In this document: piece by piece, positions 24,553 to 35,300 of the stretch
Position numbering within the stretch: position 1 is the stretch's first letter
How the letters are laid out: each line of letters starts with the position of its first letter
Made by a program: the position numbers and the translations under genes
Notes under the pieces: generated by a model
What the model saw: the letters and a program-made list of their open reading frames with translations, nothing else
Databases searched by the model: none
What the model was told of the DNA's origin: nothing
NCBI RefSeq assembly: GCF_030247195.1
Contig: NC_080671.1
Coordinates: 4,368,501 to 4,432,500 of the forward strand
Direction of reading: 5' to 3'
Source of the DNA: Topomyia yanbarensis
Lineage: Eukaryota > Arthropoda > Insecta > Diptera > Culicidae
DNA length: 64,000 nt

Positions 24553-24840
24553 CTATGTCAGCTGCCTATGAGCACAGGCAAAGTCGTCGGGGATGGATCC
24601 AGGTCCGACAACGGAGTGACATCATCCGGTATGGACATCATATTTAAAAGCTGTGGTTGCTGCTGGGCATGTTGCGAGATCACGTAATTCTAGGACGGCT
24701 GTTGCTTTTAACGGTTACTATCGGCCAATTTTATCACTTTCAACAATTTTAACCATCGAATTTTTGTCCTCGAGTCTGCACTGGTATTCAGTGGCCTCTT
24801 CGTTTCTACAATAATTGTAATGCTCACAAAGGAAATATAA
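24553..24840 (-). pseudogene. Coding-like block, unidentified; possible exon or pseudogene
   Basis: On the minus strand, 24840-24715 reads a Cys-containing, charged peptide (segments HYNYCRNEEATEYQC and LEDKNSMVKIVESDKIGR) ending in TAG. The AG of 'cctttgtgag' just ahead could be an acceptor. After a one-base frame change, a second frame reads Gln/Pro-rich sequence (QHAQQQPQLLNMM, then SIPDDVTPLSDLDPSP) to a TGA near 24562, with one TAG just before it. Amino-acid composition in both parts looks selected rather than random. It was not recognised. It could be a terminal exon followed by 3' UTR, or a decayed pseudogene fragment. Confidence 0.3.
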
Positions 24841-25044
24841 TTAAATAAAGTTATTCTAACTTGGAAACCATCTAAGGAATTTAATGGAATCTAGTCTATC
24901 TTGTGCATTGTGTAGTTGGAGTTTTGACGAAGTATAGTATAGTTGCAATATTGCGCGGAAAATACGCTTGTATTGTACACTAAGAGTCAGCTGCGAAGTC
25001 TGTCTAAACAGAAGGTAGCCTCCCTTTTCCGTGAGATATGTTGG

Positions 25045-25500
25045 TAGACCCAAGCGATTCGTAGTAACGGTGCCTAAGCTCGATTCCTACCAGCAGAAGA
25101 TAAAAGATTGGTCCACAAGGTTTTACGCTTGTTCCAAATGACCCTGCCACTTCTAGTTTTCTGATCTGTATATTTCAAATCACTGCTCTCACTTATGGCC
25201 AGAGATGTCTGATTTGAAGATTTGTCTTCATTTGGAAGACATTTAAAATGTTGTGAAGATGAGTTTTTTATTTTGAAGATATTTTTTTCGGATGTCTAAC
25301 TGATTTTTGGAAGAATTCTGGCTCAAAACCAATAACCGATTCAGAATCCTGGCCGTTGAAGTCAAATGAAGACATTTTTTTATGAAATGTGAAGACATTT
25401 GAAAAATATACTTGGTATCCCTGCTTATGGCTCTAAAATTCGCACAACTTCGCAATCTCCAGTTAATTATTGAATATCGTTAAAAGGAGGGAAAAAACAC
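25045..25500. mobile_element. Partial foldback element, interrupted by a hAT MITE
   Basis: 25045-25199 and 25432-25500 together match the right arm of the foldback element at 11030-11530 ('cctaagctcgattcctaccagcagaag', 'tctagttttctgatctgtatattt', 'gctctcactta', then 'tatggctctaaaatt'). The match is cleanly split by the insertion at 25200-25423. The left arm is not evident. Confidence 0.6.
25200..25423. mobile_element. hAT MITE, 224 bp, nested in foldback element
   Basis: It begins CAGAGATGTCTG and ends GGTATCCCTG (reverse complement CAGGGATACC). It is flanked by a perfect 8-bp duplication, cttatggc, at 25192-25199 and 25424-25431. Removing it restores the foldback sequence, as judged against 11440-11450. 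The interior repeats 'gaagacatttg'-type motifs in both orientations, so the transcript could fold. No coding capacity. Confidence 0.88.
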
Positions 25501-26174
25501 ATAGTCTCCAAATACTGTTTTATGAAAAGTTGATTTTCCATTATCTTTTCGAGGGGGATTAATCACCAACATTATTTTTTAAAAGATGCGTCGTATTGTG
25601 TTATAAAATTTCTTAGAAGATACTAAACCACTAAAGTATACGGTTTCGAAATTATGTGATCTTGACCGTAAAAAACTGTTTTTGAACAATCATTTCAGTG
25701 CCATCATCGGGGGATACGTTACGCCAAAATTAGAATGAAATTTTCCTTTATAATTCAAATTTCGCGTTATTTTTTCACAAAAGCAAAACATACTTTCATT
25801 CGTTGATTCAACACAAATATTGAAATCGAAAATAAGGTAAAGAGAATATATATTCTGTTTCGAACAGTTTATTATTCTGATTATCAAATCTAAATACAAA
25901 TTCTAAACTCCATAGAATATAATCGAGAAATCGAACCTTTTATATCATTATATAAACCACGTAGGACAGAAATAAAACTCGATATTTGTTGCATCTAAAT
26001 TCTAAACATTTTAAAAATCGATCATCTGACGACTAGCATTTCCCAATGGTATAAATAGATCGATATATATTGACTCGAATGTTCGACTCTTTATTATTAT
26101 ATAGCCTTCTCTAGACTCTTCATTAGTTGAGCTTCCTAAACATACCCCGTTCATCCAAGTTGATGAACCCCAAT

Positions 26175-27782
26175 TAGGGTTCGTCGCGGTGCGGATGTGG
26201 GCGGTAAATGGATAGTCCGCACCGCAACCGCAAAAAAATAATAAAACCGCACCGCTTCCCGCAACCGTATTGCATTTACCGCACCGCACCGCGCGGTAAT
26301 GCGGTAAATGCGGTAAAAATCATGTATTTTAAAAATGGTGCTGAAAAATTATTCATTTATTTTGTATAGCCATTTATAGTAAAATGTTATTCTTATTTAT
26401 ACGAAAATTATCTTTGACGGACTCCTCAGAATGTAACATTTATGAAAATATTCAACTTTGCAAGTTTTATTAAGAAGGGTAAGGGTTTTGGCGTGAAAAA
26501 AAAAACACTTTTTCTCGATTTTTTTTAAACTTTGCGTGAAGCGAACTGATCAAAACTTTTGTACATTACAGTGTATCATTTCAGTAACATGCTGTAATTT
26601 TTCCATGCAAAAATATCGACAAACGACTTGGTGACGAAACTTTTTGTAAAACGTCTCTGGAAAAACATGATTTGCGGTGTTACCTGCCATTCAAAAACTA
26701 AATATTCAAGTAAGGCAAAAACTGTCCAAACTATGCAAAATTTGGAATCTGGGCTAACTTTGACACTTGTCACAATATGAAGGAAGACCTTGAGGGAGAC
26801 ATTGAGAAACACAAAAAAAATCGCAATGCTCTGCACTAACTTCGAAAGCTTTACTTTTAAAAAGTTACAAAATACTCCTAACTGAAAAATATTACTTGTT
26901 AATTTGGTAGAAAATATTCCCAGTTGGACGAACAATGGAGGCATGCCAAAAAAAATTCTCCAACTTCGTTTGGTTTGATGATGATAATTACATTCTTTGG
27001 ATTGTGTTTAAGTCGTAGTATCATTAGTTCATCTCTAAGTTCTCCAAATTAATCAAAATTCACAGTTGAGAAAATGTCATCGAAAGCGATTCATAATTCC
27101 ATGATTGCTAAGAGGAATCAGGAGAAATGATGCATTTTGTAGTTGTATTTGACAGTAAAATTAAATTTTTTTTCAGTGATTGGATTTTGCCTTTTTCTGT
27201 ATTTGAAAAAGTTCGTTTGTAAATTTTTTCTTTGAAGTATAAAATAAATAGTTTTCAAAATATATCGTAAAAATAATGGTGCCAAATTATATTGGACACA
27301 GCTTATAGATTTTATTTCTTAGTTACAGTATGTTTTATCATATTTGAATGACCAAAATGTAAAAAATCAAGTAGCGATAGGTCGAATACAGATTATATTC
27401 GGATTTCTTTTCAAATCATCTATGGAAATTAGAGCAATTAAATGTTTATCATGTTTCGCTATTGTAGGGCAATAAATAAAACTCAAACGTTCTGACAGAG
27501 AGATGTTCCTAATAATGACATTGCTAAGCATTCGTTCGGAAAATAAACCTAGTTGCGTCCTTCTCAAATGGTAAAAGTCATAGTTTTAATTCACTTTTTA
27601 ATGCAGACTGCAGACTTTATCAATTATTTTTTGAAGTGCGGTTGCGGTAATACCGCGCGGTAAAAGCTCTTTCCCGCACCGCATCCGCGGGAAAAAGTGT
27701 CCCACCGCACCGCAGTTTTTGCGGTGCGGGTGCGGTAAACACCGCGCGGTTGCGGTAATTACCGCAACCGCGACGAACCCTA
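26175..27782. mobile_element. hAT element, 1.6 kb, with GC-rich subterminal repeats
   Basis: The left end is TAGGGTTCGTCGCGGTGCGG and the reverse complement of the right end is TAGGGTTCGTCGCGGTTGCGG-like, with a perfect 8-bp duplication accccaat at 26167-26174 and 27783-27790. Both subterminal regions (26175-26330 and 27635-27782) are packed with 'gcggtgcggtaa' units in both orientations. Such clustered subterminal motifs are typical transposase-binding arrays in hAT elements. The interior is AT-rich and holds no intact transposase. Minus-strand frames of 122 and 66 codons (26576-26944, 27367-27567) were not recognisable. It is likely non-autonomous, or a copy whose gene has decayed. Confidence 0.88.
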
Positions 27783-27849
27783 ACCCCAATTCAGCAACCA
27801 GATCGGATTATTCAATGTCAAATGAAACCGTCAAAATAAAGAAAAAAAA

Positions 27850-29050
27850 CTATTGCAAATCAACAGGCCATCGAACCAGATACGCGCACAGTTGTGTTCC
27901 ACCCGATTCACCGACCTGCTGCTGCTGCTGCTGATGGTTTCAATAGTGTCAGTGGAGCCAAAGATGGGAACAGGCGCAGTAGGCGCCCCGCTGCTTCTAA
28001 TTTGGATTCATGCTTTTGATGATTCATACCATGCGTGTGGTGCCTGCGTCTACTATGATGACAAAATGATTGATGTTTTTGCTAAGATTAATATGCAAAC
28101 TAGTTATAGGACTATTGATCGATACAAAGTACTAGTTGTTGTGTTTGTGATTGCAGCGTAAAAATGGCAACTAGCAAGTGGTTATGAATCAATCAAATCA
28201 ACATGCACCGAGTGACACTTGTCGCATGCATAAAGTGAAGTGACGACGGTCACGCCGTTGGCTTAACCAAGAATGTCAAACAAAAACAAACGTTAGGAAA
28301 ATGTACAACAGTGTAAGTCACTTACCGCACAATCCACGAGCCCGACAACTGGTTTACTTCTTTGGAACTGGTTGATGAGCTGACGTCAACCTTCCTGGGT
28401 AAGCCACATAAGGGAACAAGAATCAAAACAGACTTGAAACACTTTGTAGGTAATAATCACAATTTTGTAACTTCTATCAAATCACCGATACCGGTTTCGT
28501 CTTTATGTGTGTTATTGCAGGCAAGGCAAGGCCTACTACAACCGAACGAGCTGTGATAGCGTTAGAGATAGCAAAAACCGATCAAACTGATAAATATCAA
28601 TCATGTACATACAGTCGATATTTACTTTCAGCAGGAGTGAAAAAAAACACCTGTTATCACCTGTTGGAACGTTATGGAACTGCACTTGAAAACTGTCTGG
28701 TTCGAAAAGCGTGGATGTGTGATTGTGGAAATTCCAGGTTCCCACGCGATGAGTTGTACTGAATGTTGAGCAAATAAGGTTAGTTTGGGTCTAAAAACGT
28801 GAGAAGTTTAAGGATGAAAATCCTAATCTGATGGATTGTTTCTGATCACCTAAGAAAAACCCTTGACACTAGTGCCTGCTGACCATTGTTTCTTGACATG
28901 CTCACATCATTGGGTTTATTTACTATACAATACAAATAGTGAGAACGTTGATTACCAATTGGCGTTGATGTTTTATTCACTCAGTTTTCTAGGAACTTGT
29001 TGTATCAATTATATAACAAAGCTAAATTCACCGATGAAAGTTGCTTAATA
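27850..29050. other. Stretch between hAT element and promoter-like island
   Basis: Mixed composition, low in repeats. A minus-strand donor-like site (gcg|GTAAGT) lies at 28328-28320 within a palindromic 'gtaagtcacttac'. Frames up to 102 codons exist on the plus strand, but none resembles a family. No gene is called. Confidence 0.3.
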
Positions 29051-29059
29051 CTATCGCCG

Positions 29060-29480
29060 TGCTTATCTAAAAAAAAAAACTTATTTCCGGAACAGGTGCA
29101 TTCACTTCAAGTACCGAAAAGCGTCTGACCGGCGAGCGACAATTTTCCGACCGGGAAAGCATCGACTGGAAAAGCTCCTCGAGGAAAACTCGCACACTGC
29201 TTCCCGTCACACGTTGAACAAACAAACACAAACGAATAGAACGGCGATGGGTGGTGGTGGTGAGGCAGGAAAATCGAAAGGAAAACTCAAAGAAATTGCA
29301 AATGCAAACAGTTCCGTATCGCACCACACTGGGATGAATGTTGAACCCCGCGTACCCGCGTACGTTTAGCTAAGCTGGCTTACTAATACTGACTGCGCGC
29401 TGGTCCGACAGTCCGACAGGGTTCGATCCAAGCAGGCGAAGGCATGACACATCTTTTTCGATTGCGGCGCGAATCGACTG
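29060..29480 (-). promoter_or_regulatory. Promoter/leader-like island, minus strand
   Basis: GC-richer and repeat-free. On the minus strand 'gcagTCAGTATTAG' (TCAGT at 29392-29388) fits the arthropod initiator. Counting its A as +1, GTACG falls at +28 to +32, matching 4 of 5 positions of the downstream promoter element. Downstream, the minus-strand sequence to about 29070 has the pyrimidine-rich style of an insect 5' leader and is open for 86 codons, not recognised. Together with islands near 9 kb and 47.3 kb it may supply an alternative first exon for a minus-strand gene, but no splice connection is proven. Confidence 0.35.
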
Positions 29481-29769
29481 ACGGTGTGTTTGCTGGTTTG
29501 GGTGTTTATCAATGAGAACGAACGGACAATACATTCGAACGCATGGTGTTGTGCCTGCTGCTGTGCGCCCGCCGCTACGTTCTCGCCGTTGGTTTTCTGT
29601 TCTGCCAGTACACAGCAGTCCAGTATGGCACAGTTGGATCAAATTCGGGGAGTTATCCGTGTGGGAAAAATTTGGTGATATAGAATTAATCGAGTTAAGT
29701 CGGATGTCGATTTGGTTCAATATAATGGAACTGCATATTCTGTGATCAACAAACTTATAATACATATAT

Positions 29770-30190
29770 GGTTTTTGTAATTTAATTTATAGTAGGGTAA
29801 GGCGGCGCAAATCTGACCTAGTAAATGGTTTTGGCTGTAAAATGCTCAAAGTTTAGGTTTCTGCACAACTATTTATGCATAGCACTTTATTCATACCTTG
29901 GAAAATTTTGAGACACAATCGTTTTACGGAAAAGTTAATTTTTGCTATTTTGAAAAATGTTTGTTTTTGGTTGATTTAGTACAGATATCATCTAAATTTA
30001 ATGGTTTTACATTTCTTATAAAAGAAATGTATAGAATTCGCTCAAACTTTCAAGCGTTTTTTCGAGGCCTGGAGGGCCGATTCTTATATACCAATCGACT
30101 CAGCTCGACGATTTGGGACAATGTCTGTGTGTGCGTGTCTGTGTGTGTGTGTTTGTAACGTACAAAATCTCATTCGTGTTTCTCAGCAAT
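29770..30190. repeat. Fragment of the 'atggctgaaccgat' dispersed repeat
   Basis: 30060-30190 carries the head of the family: 'gaggcctggagggccga', 'ttcttatataccaatcgactcagctcg', a gt-rich tract and 'caatggctgaaccgatctt'. Sequence on either side is AT-rich and not assignable. The rest of the repeat is missing or too diverged. Confidence 0.6.
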
Positions 30191-30729
30191 GGCTGAACCG
30201 ATCTTATCCAAACCAATTGCAAATAAAAGGTCTCATAGCCAGAAAGAACGCTATTAATTTGTTTTTGATTCTGATGTTTAGTTTCCAGGATATGGATGTT
30301 TGAATGTCTAAAAATGGCACCTTTTGCAGTTTTTTTGAAATTACTGCCGAAATTGAAAACATGGACAAACATTTTTAATATCTTTAGATAGATTACACGA
30401 ATACCTTTCGAACAAGGTATAGCTTGTTGAAATTGGACTATTATCAAAAGAGATATTTATCATTAAATATGTATGACGCATTATTACCGTTTCTCAGTAT
30501 CCAGAAATAAAACCGAAAACAAGCAATCAACTAATAAGTTTTTGTCACTAACACCTTCAGAGAAATTATTGGATATAATATGCTCTTTCTTTTGATATTG
30601 TGTTTTCACAAATTAATCCCCCTATAAGTGAGATATTTTTATTCATTTTCTTAAAAATGATTGTTTTGAGATGACGTCTTCGGAAAATTTTTAGCTGTTT
30701 TTTGCGAATAATTTTGCTGAAGATATCAA

Positions 30730-30740
30730 ATGTCTATCTT
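30730..30740. repeat. Target-site duplication, left copy
   Basis: Sequence atgtctatctt, identical to 36927-36937 next to the A-tail of the retrotransposon. Two further A residues also match, but they could come from the A-tail. Confidence 0.9.
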
Positions 30741-30780
30741 CATACGTCTCCCAACCTTTGAACGGAACGGATCGTTATAT
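30741..30780 (+). promoter_or_regulatory. Putative internal promoter of the I-clade element
   Basis: I-type elements are transcribed from their first base by a promoter lying downstream of the start. Here the first bases are CATACG. Counting the first C as +1, GGATC at +29 to +33 fits the downstream promoter element pattern RGWYV, one base off the usual +28. There is no TATA box. The arrangement is inferred from known I-factor biology. Confidence 0.4.
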
Positions 30781-31041
30781 TTCACAGTGGTGTTCGGTGT
30801 GTAAATTTTAGTGAGTCAAGGTCATCCTTTGTTCGTTCGTTAGCTGTCGTTCTGCTGGTGCCGAAAGTAAATCCAGCACATTGTTTTCGCTGGTGCGGAA
30901 CAATCGACGTTGTTTGCAGATAAGTTTTGCTTTATTTTTTTCCCTCGTTTGCTTTCTTTCCTTTTCCCTACTTTTACTCTACCTTGTAATCAAATAATAA
31001 GACACATTCCCGTTTATATAACGCTCTGCCCTCGTGCTTAA

Positions 31042-32379
31042 ATGGCCGAGGGCGAAATACCATCTGATGTAATCATGGAAGTCCCTGATCCCCCTAATAC
31101 TCGCATTGCTCCCCGTATAAAGCAGTACCCAGAAGGTTCCTCTGGGCCATGGGTGGTATATTTTCGGACCGGAGAGAAACCGGTTAATATATTAAAACTT
31201 TCTCGAGATCTGACTGCTAATTACCCGGCAGTAGCTCAGATAACACGTGTTCGGGCAAACAAGATACGTGTTCTAGTGAATGATCTCGGCCAGGCAAACG
31301 CGATTGCTTGCTGTGAGCGCTTTACACGGGAATTTAAAGCGTACGTGCCTTGTGTGGCCTGTGAAATCGATGGGGTAGTGTCCGAACCGGGCCTGAAATG
31401 CGAAGAACTGTTGGAGCACGGGGTTGGCTGCTTTAAGGACCCCTCTCTTGAACAGATTAAGATCTTAGAATGCAAACAATTGTATACCGCAAACACCGAG
31501 GGAGGTAAGACTACCTACTCTCTATCAGGCTCGCTTCGGGTGACATTCGCCGGGTCCTCTCTTCCCAACTACATCCTCCTTGACAGGGTTCGCCTACCAA
31601 TTCGCCTGTTTGTACCGCGGGTCATAAGCTGCAGCAATTGCAAGCAGTTGGGCCACACAGCCACATATTGTGGAAATAAGAAACGATGCGGCAAATGCGA
31701 AGGAGAGCATGAGGATGACTCTTGCGACAAAGAAACTGAAAAGTGTATTTGCTGCGGGGGCCCTTCACATGCTCTTAAATCATGCCCTGCGTACAAGCAG
31801 CGCGGGGATAAAATTAAGCGCTCCCTTAAGGAACGCTCAAGGCGTTCTTATGCAGAAATGCTAAAGAATGCTTCGCCATCTGTCCCTTCCGAAAATTCCT
31901 TTGCTCTTTTGGCTGGCGTTGAGCAAGAATCTGACGACCCACGAGAGGGAACATCTTTGGTTAACCCAGAGGAATCCAGGAAGAGGAGAAATCCAGCCTC
32001 CCCTACATTGCCCCGTAAGGGTGCCAAGGTGTCGTCCACTCAGAGTGCGCCATCTACAACCAATAAATCCAACGGAAGTGATGCACAAAAGCCGAAGCAA
32101 TTTGCTCCAGGACTTGGAAATATTAATTCTAACAAGGAGTACCCACCACTTCCAGGGACACCAAAAACCCCAAGTGTCCCCTTTTTTCAAACAGATACTC
32201 AGTCCAGTAGCGGACTAATGAAATTTTCTGACATAGTGGACTTAATTTTCACAGCTTTCAATGTTACTGATCCTCTTAAAAGCCTTCTGATACGTTTTCT
32301 CCCTATAGTGCAAACATTTTTGAAGCAATTGACTACTAAATGGCCCCTCCTTGCAGCGATCGTATCCTTCGATGGCTAA
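31042..32379 (+). CDS. ORF1 gag-like nucleic-acid-binding protein of I-clade element (445 aa)
   Basis: In related elements this protein coats the retrotransposon RNA and acts as a nucleic-acid chaperone, forming the ribonucleoprotein that returns to the nucleus. The N-terminal half (about residues 35-190) looks like the RNA-recognition-type fold seen in I/Jockey gag proteins. Three CCHC zinc knuckles follow in tandem: C197/C200/H205/C210, C216/C219/H223/C228 and C235/C238/H243/C248. The C-terminal part (about 250-370) is basic and rich in Ser, Pro and Lys. Length is close to the Drosophila I-factor ORF1. The ATG at 31042 is the first in frame. The stop TAA at 32377 overlaps the ORF2 start in ATGGCTAA. 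No disabling changes seen. Confidence 0.92.
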   Translation: MAEGEIPSDVIMEVPDPPNTRIAPRIKQYPEGSSGPWVVYFRTGEKPVNILKLSRDLTANYPAVAQITRVRANKIRVLVNDLGQANAIACCERFTREFKAYVPCVACEIDGVVSEPGLKCEELLEHGVGCFKDPSLEQIKILECKQLYTANTEGGKTTYSLSGSLRVTFAGSSLPNYILLDRVRLPIRLFVPRVISCSNCKQLGHTATYCGNKKRCGKCEGEHEDDSCDKETEKCICCGGPSHALKSCPAYKQRGDKIKRSLKERSRRSYAEMLKNASPSVPSENSFALLAGVEQESDDPREGTSLVNPEESRKRRNPASPTLPRKGAKVSSTQSAPSTTNKSNGSDAQKPKQFAPGLGNINSNKEYPPLPGTPKTPSVPFFQTDTQSSSGLMKFSDIVDLIFTAFNVTDPLKSLLIRFLPIVQTFLKQLTTKWPLLAAIVSFDG

Positions 32380-35300
32380 GTCATCGAACGAGGTCACCGA
32401 TTCGATCACTGTTCTACAGTGGAACAGCAGAAGTATCCTCCCGAAAATCGATTCCTTTAAATTTTTACTAAATAGTTTAAAATGTGATGCTTTCGCATTA
32501 TGTGAAACTTGGTTAACTTCCGATATAAATCTCAACTTCCACGACTTTAATATAATTCGTCTGGATCGAGAAAACCCCTATGGAGGAGTACTTTTGGGGA
32601 TCAAAAAGTGCTATTCTTTCAACCGAATTAACCTCCCTTCGACACCAGGCATTGAAATTGTCGCTTGTCAAGTTTTAATCAAAGGTAAAGACCTTTGCAT
32701 TGCTTCCATCTACATTCCTCCTAGAGCCTCGGTAGGGCACCGAACGCTTTGTAATATCACGGAATCCTTACCGGCACCGCGGCTAGTTCTGGGAGACTTT
32801 AACTCGCACGGTACGGTATGGGGCTGTCTTCATGATGATAATAGATCAACATTAATCCAAGATCTTTGCGATAATTTCAACATGACCATCTTAAACACGG
32901 GAGAAATGACGCGGATTCCTACACCACCAGCACGCGCAAGCGCGTTGGATTTATCGCTTTGCTCGACATCGCTACAGTTAGATTGCATGTGGAAGGTGAT
33001 CCCTGATCCCCACGGTAGCGATCATTTGCCTATCGTGATTTCAATTGCTAACGGTTCAAGACCATCGAAAACAATCAATGTCTCGTATGACCTCACACGG
33101 AACATTGATTGGAAGAGTTACGCGACCGCGATATCCGTTAAAATCGAATCCACTCAAGAACTTCCTCCGGAGGAAGAGTACAGGTTTTTGGCTGGCTTGA
33201 TTCTCGACAGTGCGAATCAAGCTCAGACTAAACCAGTACCCAGCGCGAATACCCATGGACGGTCTCTCACCCTGTGGTGGGATAAAGAGTGCTCAGAGCT
33301 GTACGCGGAAAAGTCCACTGCATATAAGGCCTTCCGGGAAGACGGGTTACTCGCTAGCTATCAACAGTACGCGTCGTTAGAAAGGCGAATGAAGAGTCTA
33401 ATGAAAGCCAAAAAACGCAGTTATTGGCGCCGGTTCGTCGACGGGTTAACGAGAGAAACAGCGATGAGCACTCTTTGGGGTACGGCTCGACGTATGCGTA
33501 ACCGTAATAGTACCAACGAGAACGTGGAATATTCAAACCGTTGGATATTCGCTTTCGCCAAGAAGATCTGTCCGGACTCTGTCCCGGTACAGAAAACGTA
33601 CCGCGCCGCGTCTTCTCACGATACCGCGAACGAAACACCGTTTTCGATGGTGGAGTTCTCACTTGCTCTCTTATCGTGCAACAATAACGCCCCAGGGTTA
33701 GACAGAATCAAATTCAACTTGCTGAAGAATCTGCCTGACACTGCAAAAAGGCGCCTGTTGAATTTATTTAACAAGTTTCTTGAGGGTAACATTGTCCCTT
33801 ATGAATGGAGGCAAGTGAAGGTCATCGCCATCCAAAAACCAGGAAAACCAGCCTCCGACCACAACTCGTATCGGCCGATTGCAATGCTGTCCTGTATTCG
33901 GAAGTTGTTCGAGAAAATGATCATGTTTCGCCTCGACAATTGGGTTGAAGCAAATGGCTTACTGTCAGATACACAATTTGGCTTCCGCAAAGGCAAAGGG
34001 ACGAACGATTGCCTTGCGTTGCTTTCTACAGAAATCCAAATGGCATATGCTAACAGAGAGCAGATGGCATCAGTCTTCTTGGATATTAAGGGGGCTTTTG
34101 ACTCAGTTTCTATCAACATTCTGTCAGAGAAGCTGCACCAGCATGGTCTTTCACCAATTTTTAATAACTTTTTGCTAAACCTGTTGTCTGAAAAGCACAT
34201 GCACTTTTCGCATGGCGATTTAACAACATCGCGATTTAGCTACATGGGTCTTCCCCAGGGCTCATGTCTAAGTCCCCTGCTCTACAATTTTTACGTGAAT
34301 GACATTGACGATTGTCTTGCCAATTCATGCACCCTAAGGCAACTTGCAGACGACGGGGTGGTCTCTGTTACAGGGCCCAAAGCTGCCGACTTGCAAGGAC
34401 CATTACAATATACCTTGGACAATTTGTCTGCTTGGGCTCTTCAGCTGGGTATTGAGTTCTCCACGGAGAAAACTGAGTTGGTTGTTTTTTCTAGGAAGCG
34501 TGAGCCGGCGCAACTCCAGCTCCTATTAATGGGTGCAACGATCAACCAGGTTTTCACATTTAAATATCTCGGGGTCTGGTTCGACTCTAAAGGTACCTGG
34601 GGATGTCACATTAGGTATCTGAAACAGAAATGCCAACAAAGGATCAATTTTCTCCGAACAATAACTGGAACATGGTGGGGTGCTCACCCAGGAGACCTGA
34701 TCAGGTTGTACCAAACAACGATATTGTCGGTGATGGAGTACGGGTGTTTCTGTTTCCGCTCCGCTGCGAACATACACTTCATCAAACTGGAGAGAATCCA
34801 GTATCGTTGCTTGCGCATTGCCTTGGGTTGCATGCACTCGACCCATACGATGAGTCTCGAAGTGCTGGCGGGCGTTCTTCCGCTAAAAAATCGATTTTGG
34901 GAACTCTCATATCGATTGCTCATCCGATGTGACATTCTGAACCCGTTGGTAATTGAAAACTTCGAGAGACTCGTCGAGCTTAATTCTCAAACCCGTTTTA
35001 TGTCCTTGTACTTCGACTACATGGCACAGAGCATCAATCCTTCTTCGTACAATCCCAACCGTGTCCGTTTCCTAGATACTTCTGATTCTACTGTATTCTT
35101 CGACACATCCATGAAGGAAGAGATTCGTGGAATTCCGGACCATATACGCCCGCAGGTGATCCCCAATATATTTTATAATAAATTCCGAGAAGTCGACTGC
35201 GACAAAATGTTTTACACTGACGGATCAAATCTCGATGGGTCCACTGGCTTCGGTATCTTCAACAATACTATCACCGCTTCATTCAAGCTCAATGATCCCG

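Noticed and set aside
32351..32371. Extension of the I-clade ORF2 upstream to a TTG codon
   Set aside because: Not an ATG; the ATG at 32372 overlapping the ORF1 stop is the better start.
33354..34935. Several antisense and alternate-frame ORFs within the retrotransposon
   Set aside because: Shadows of the long ORF2; codon structure follows the ORF2 frame.
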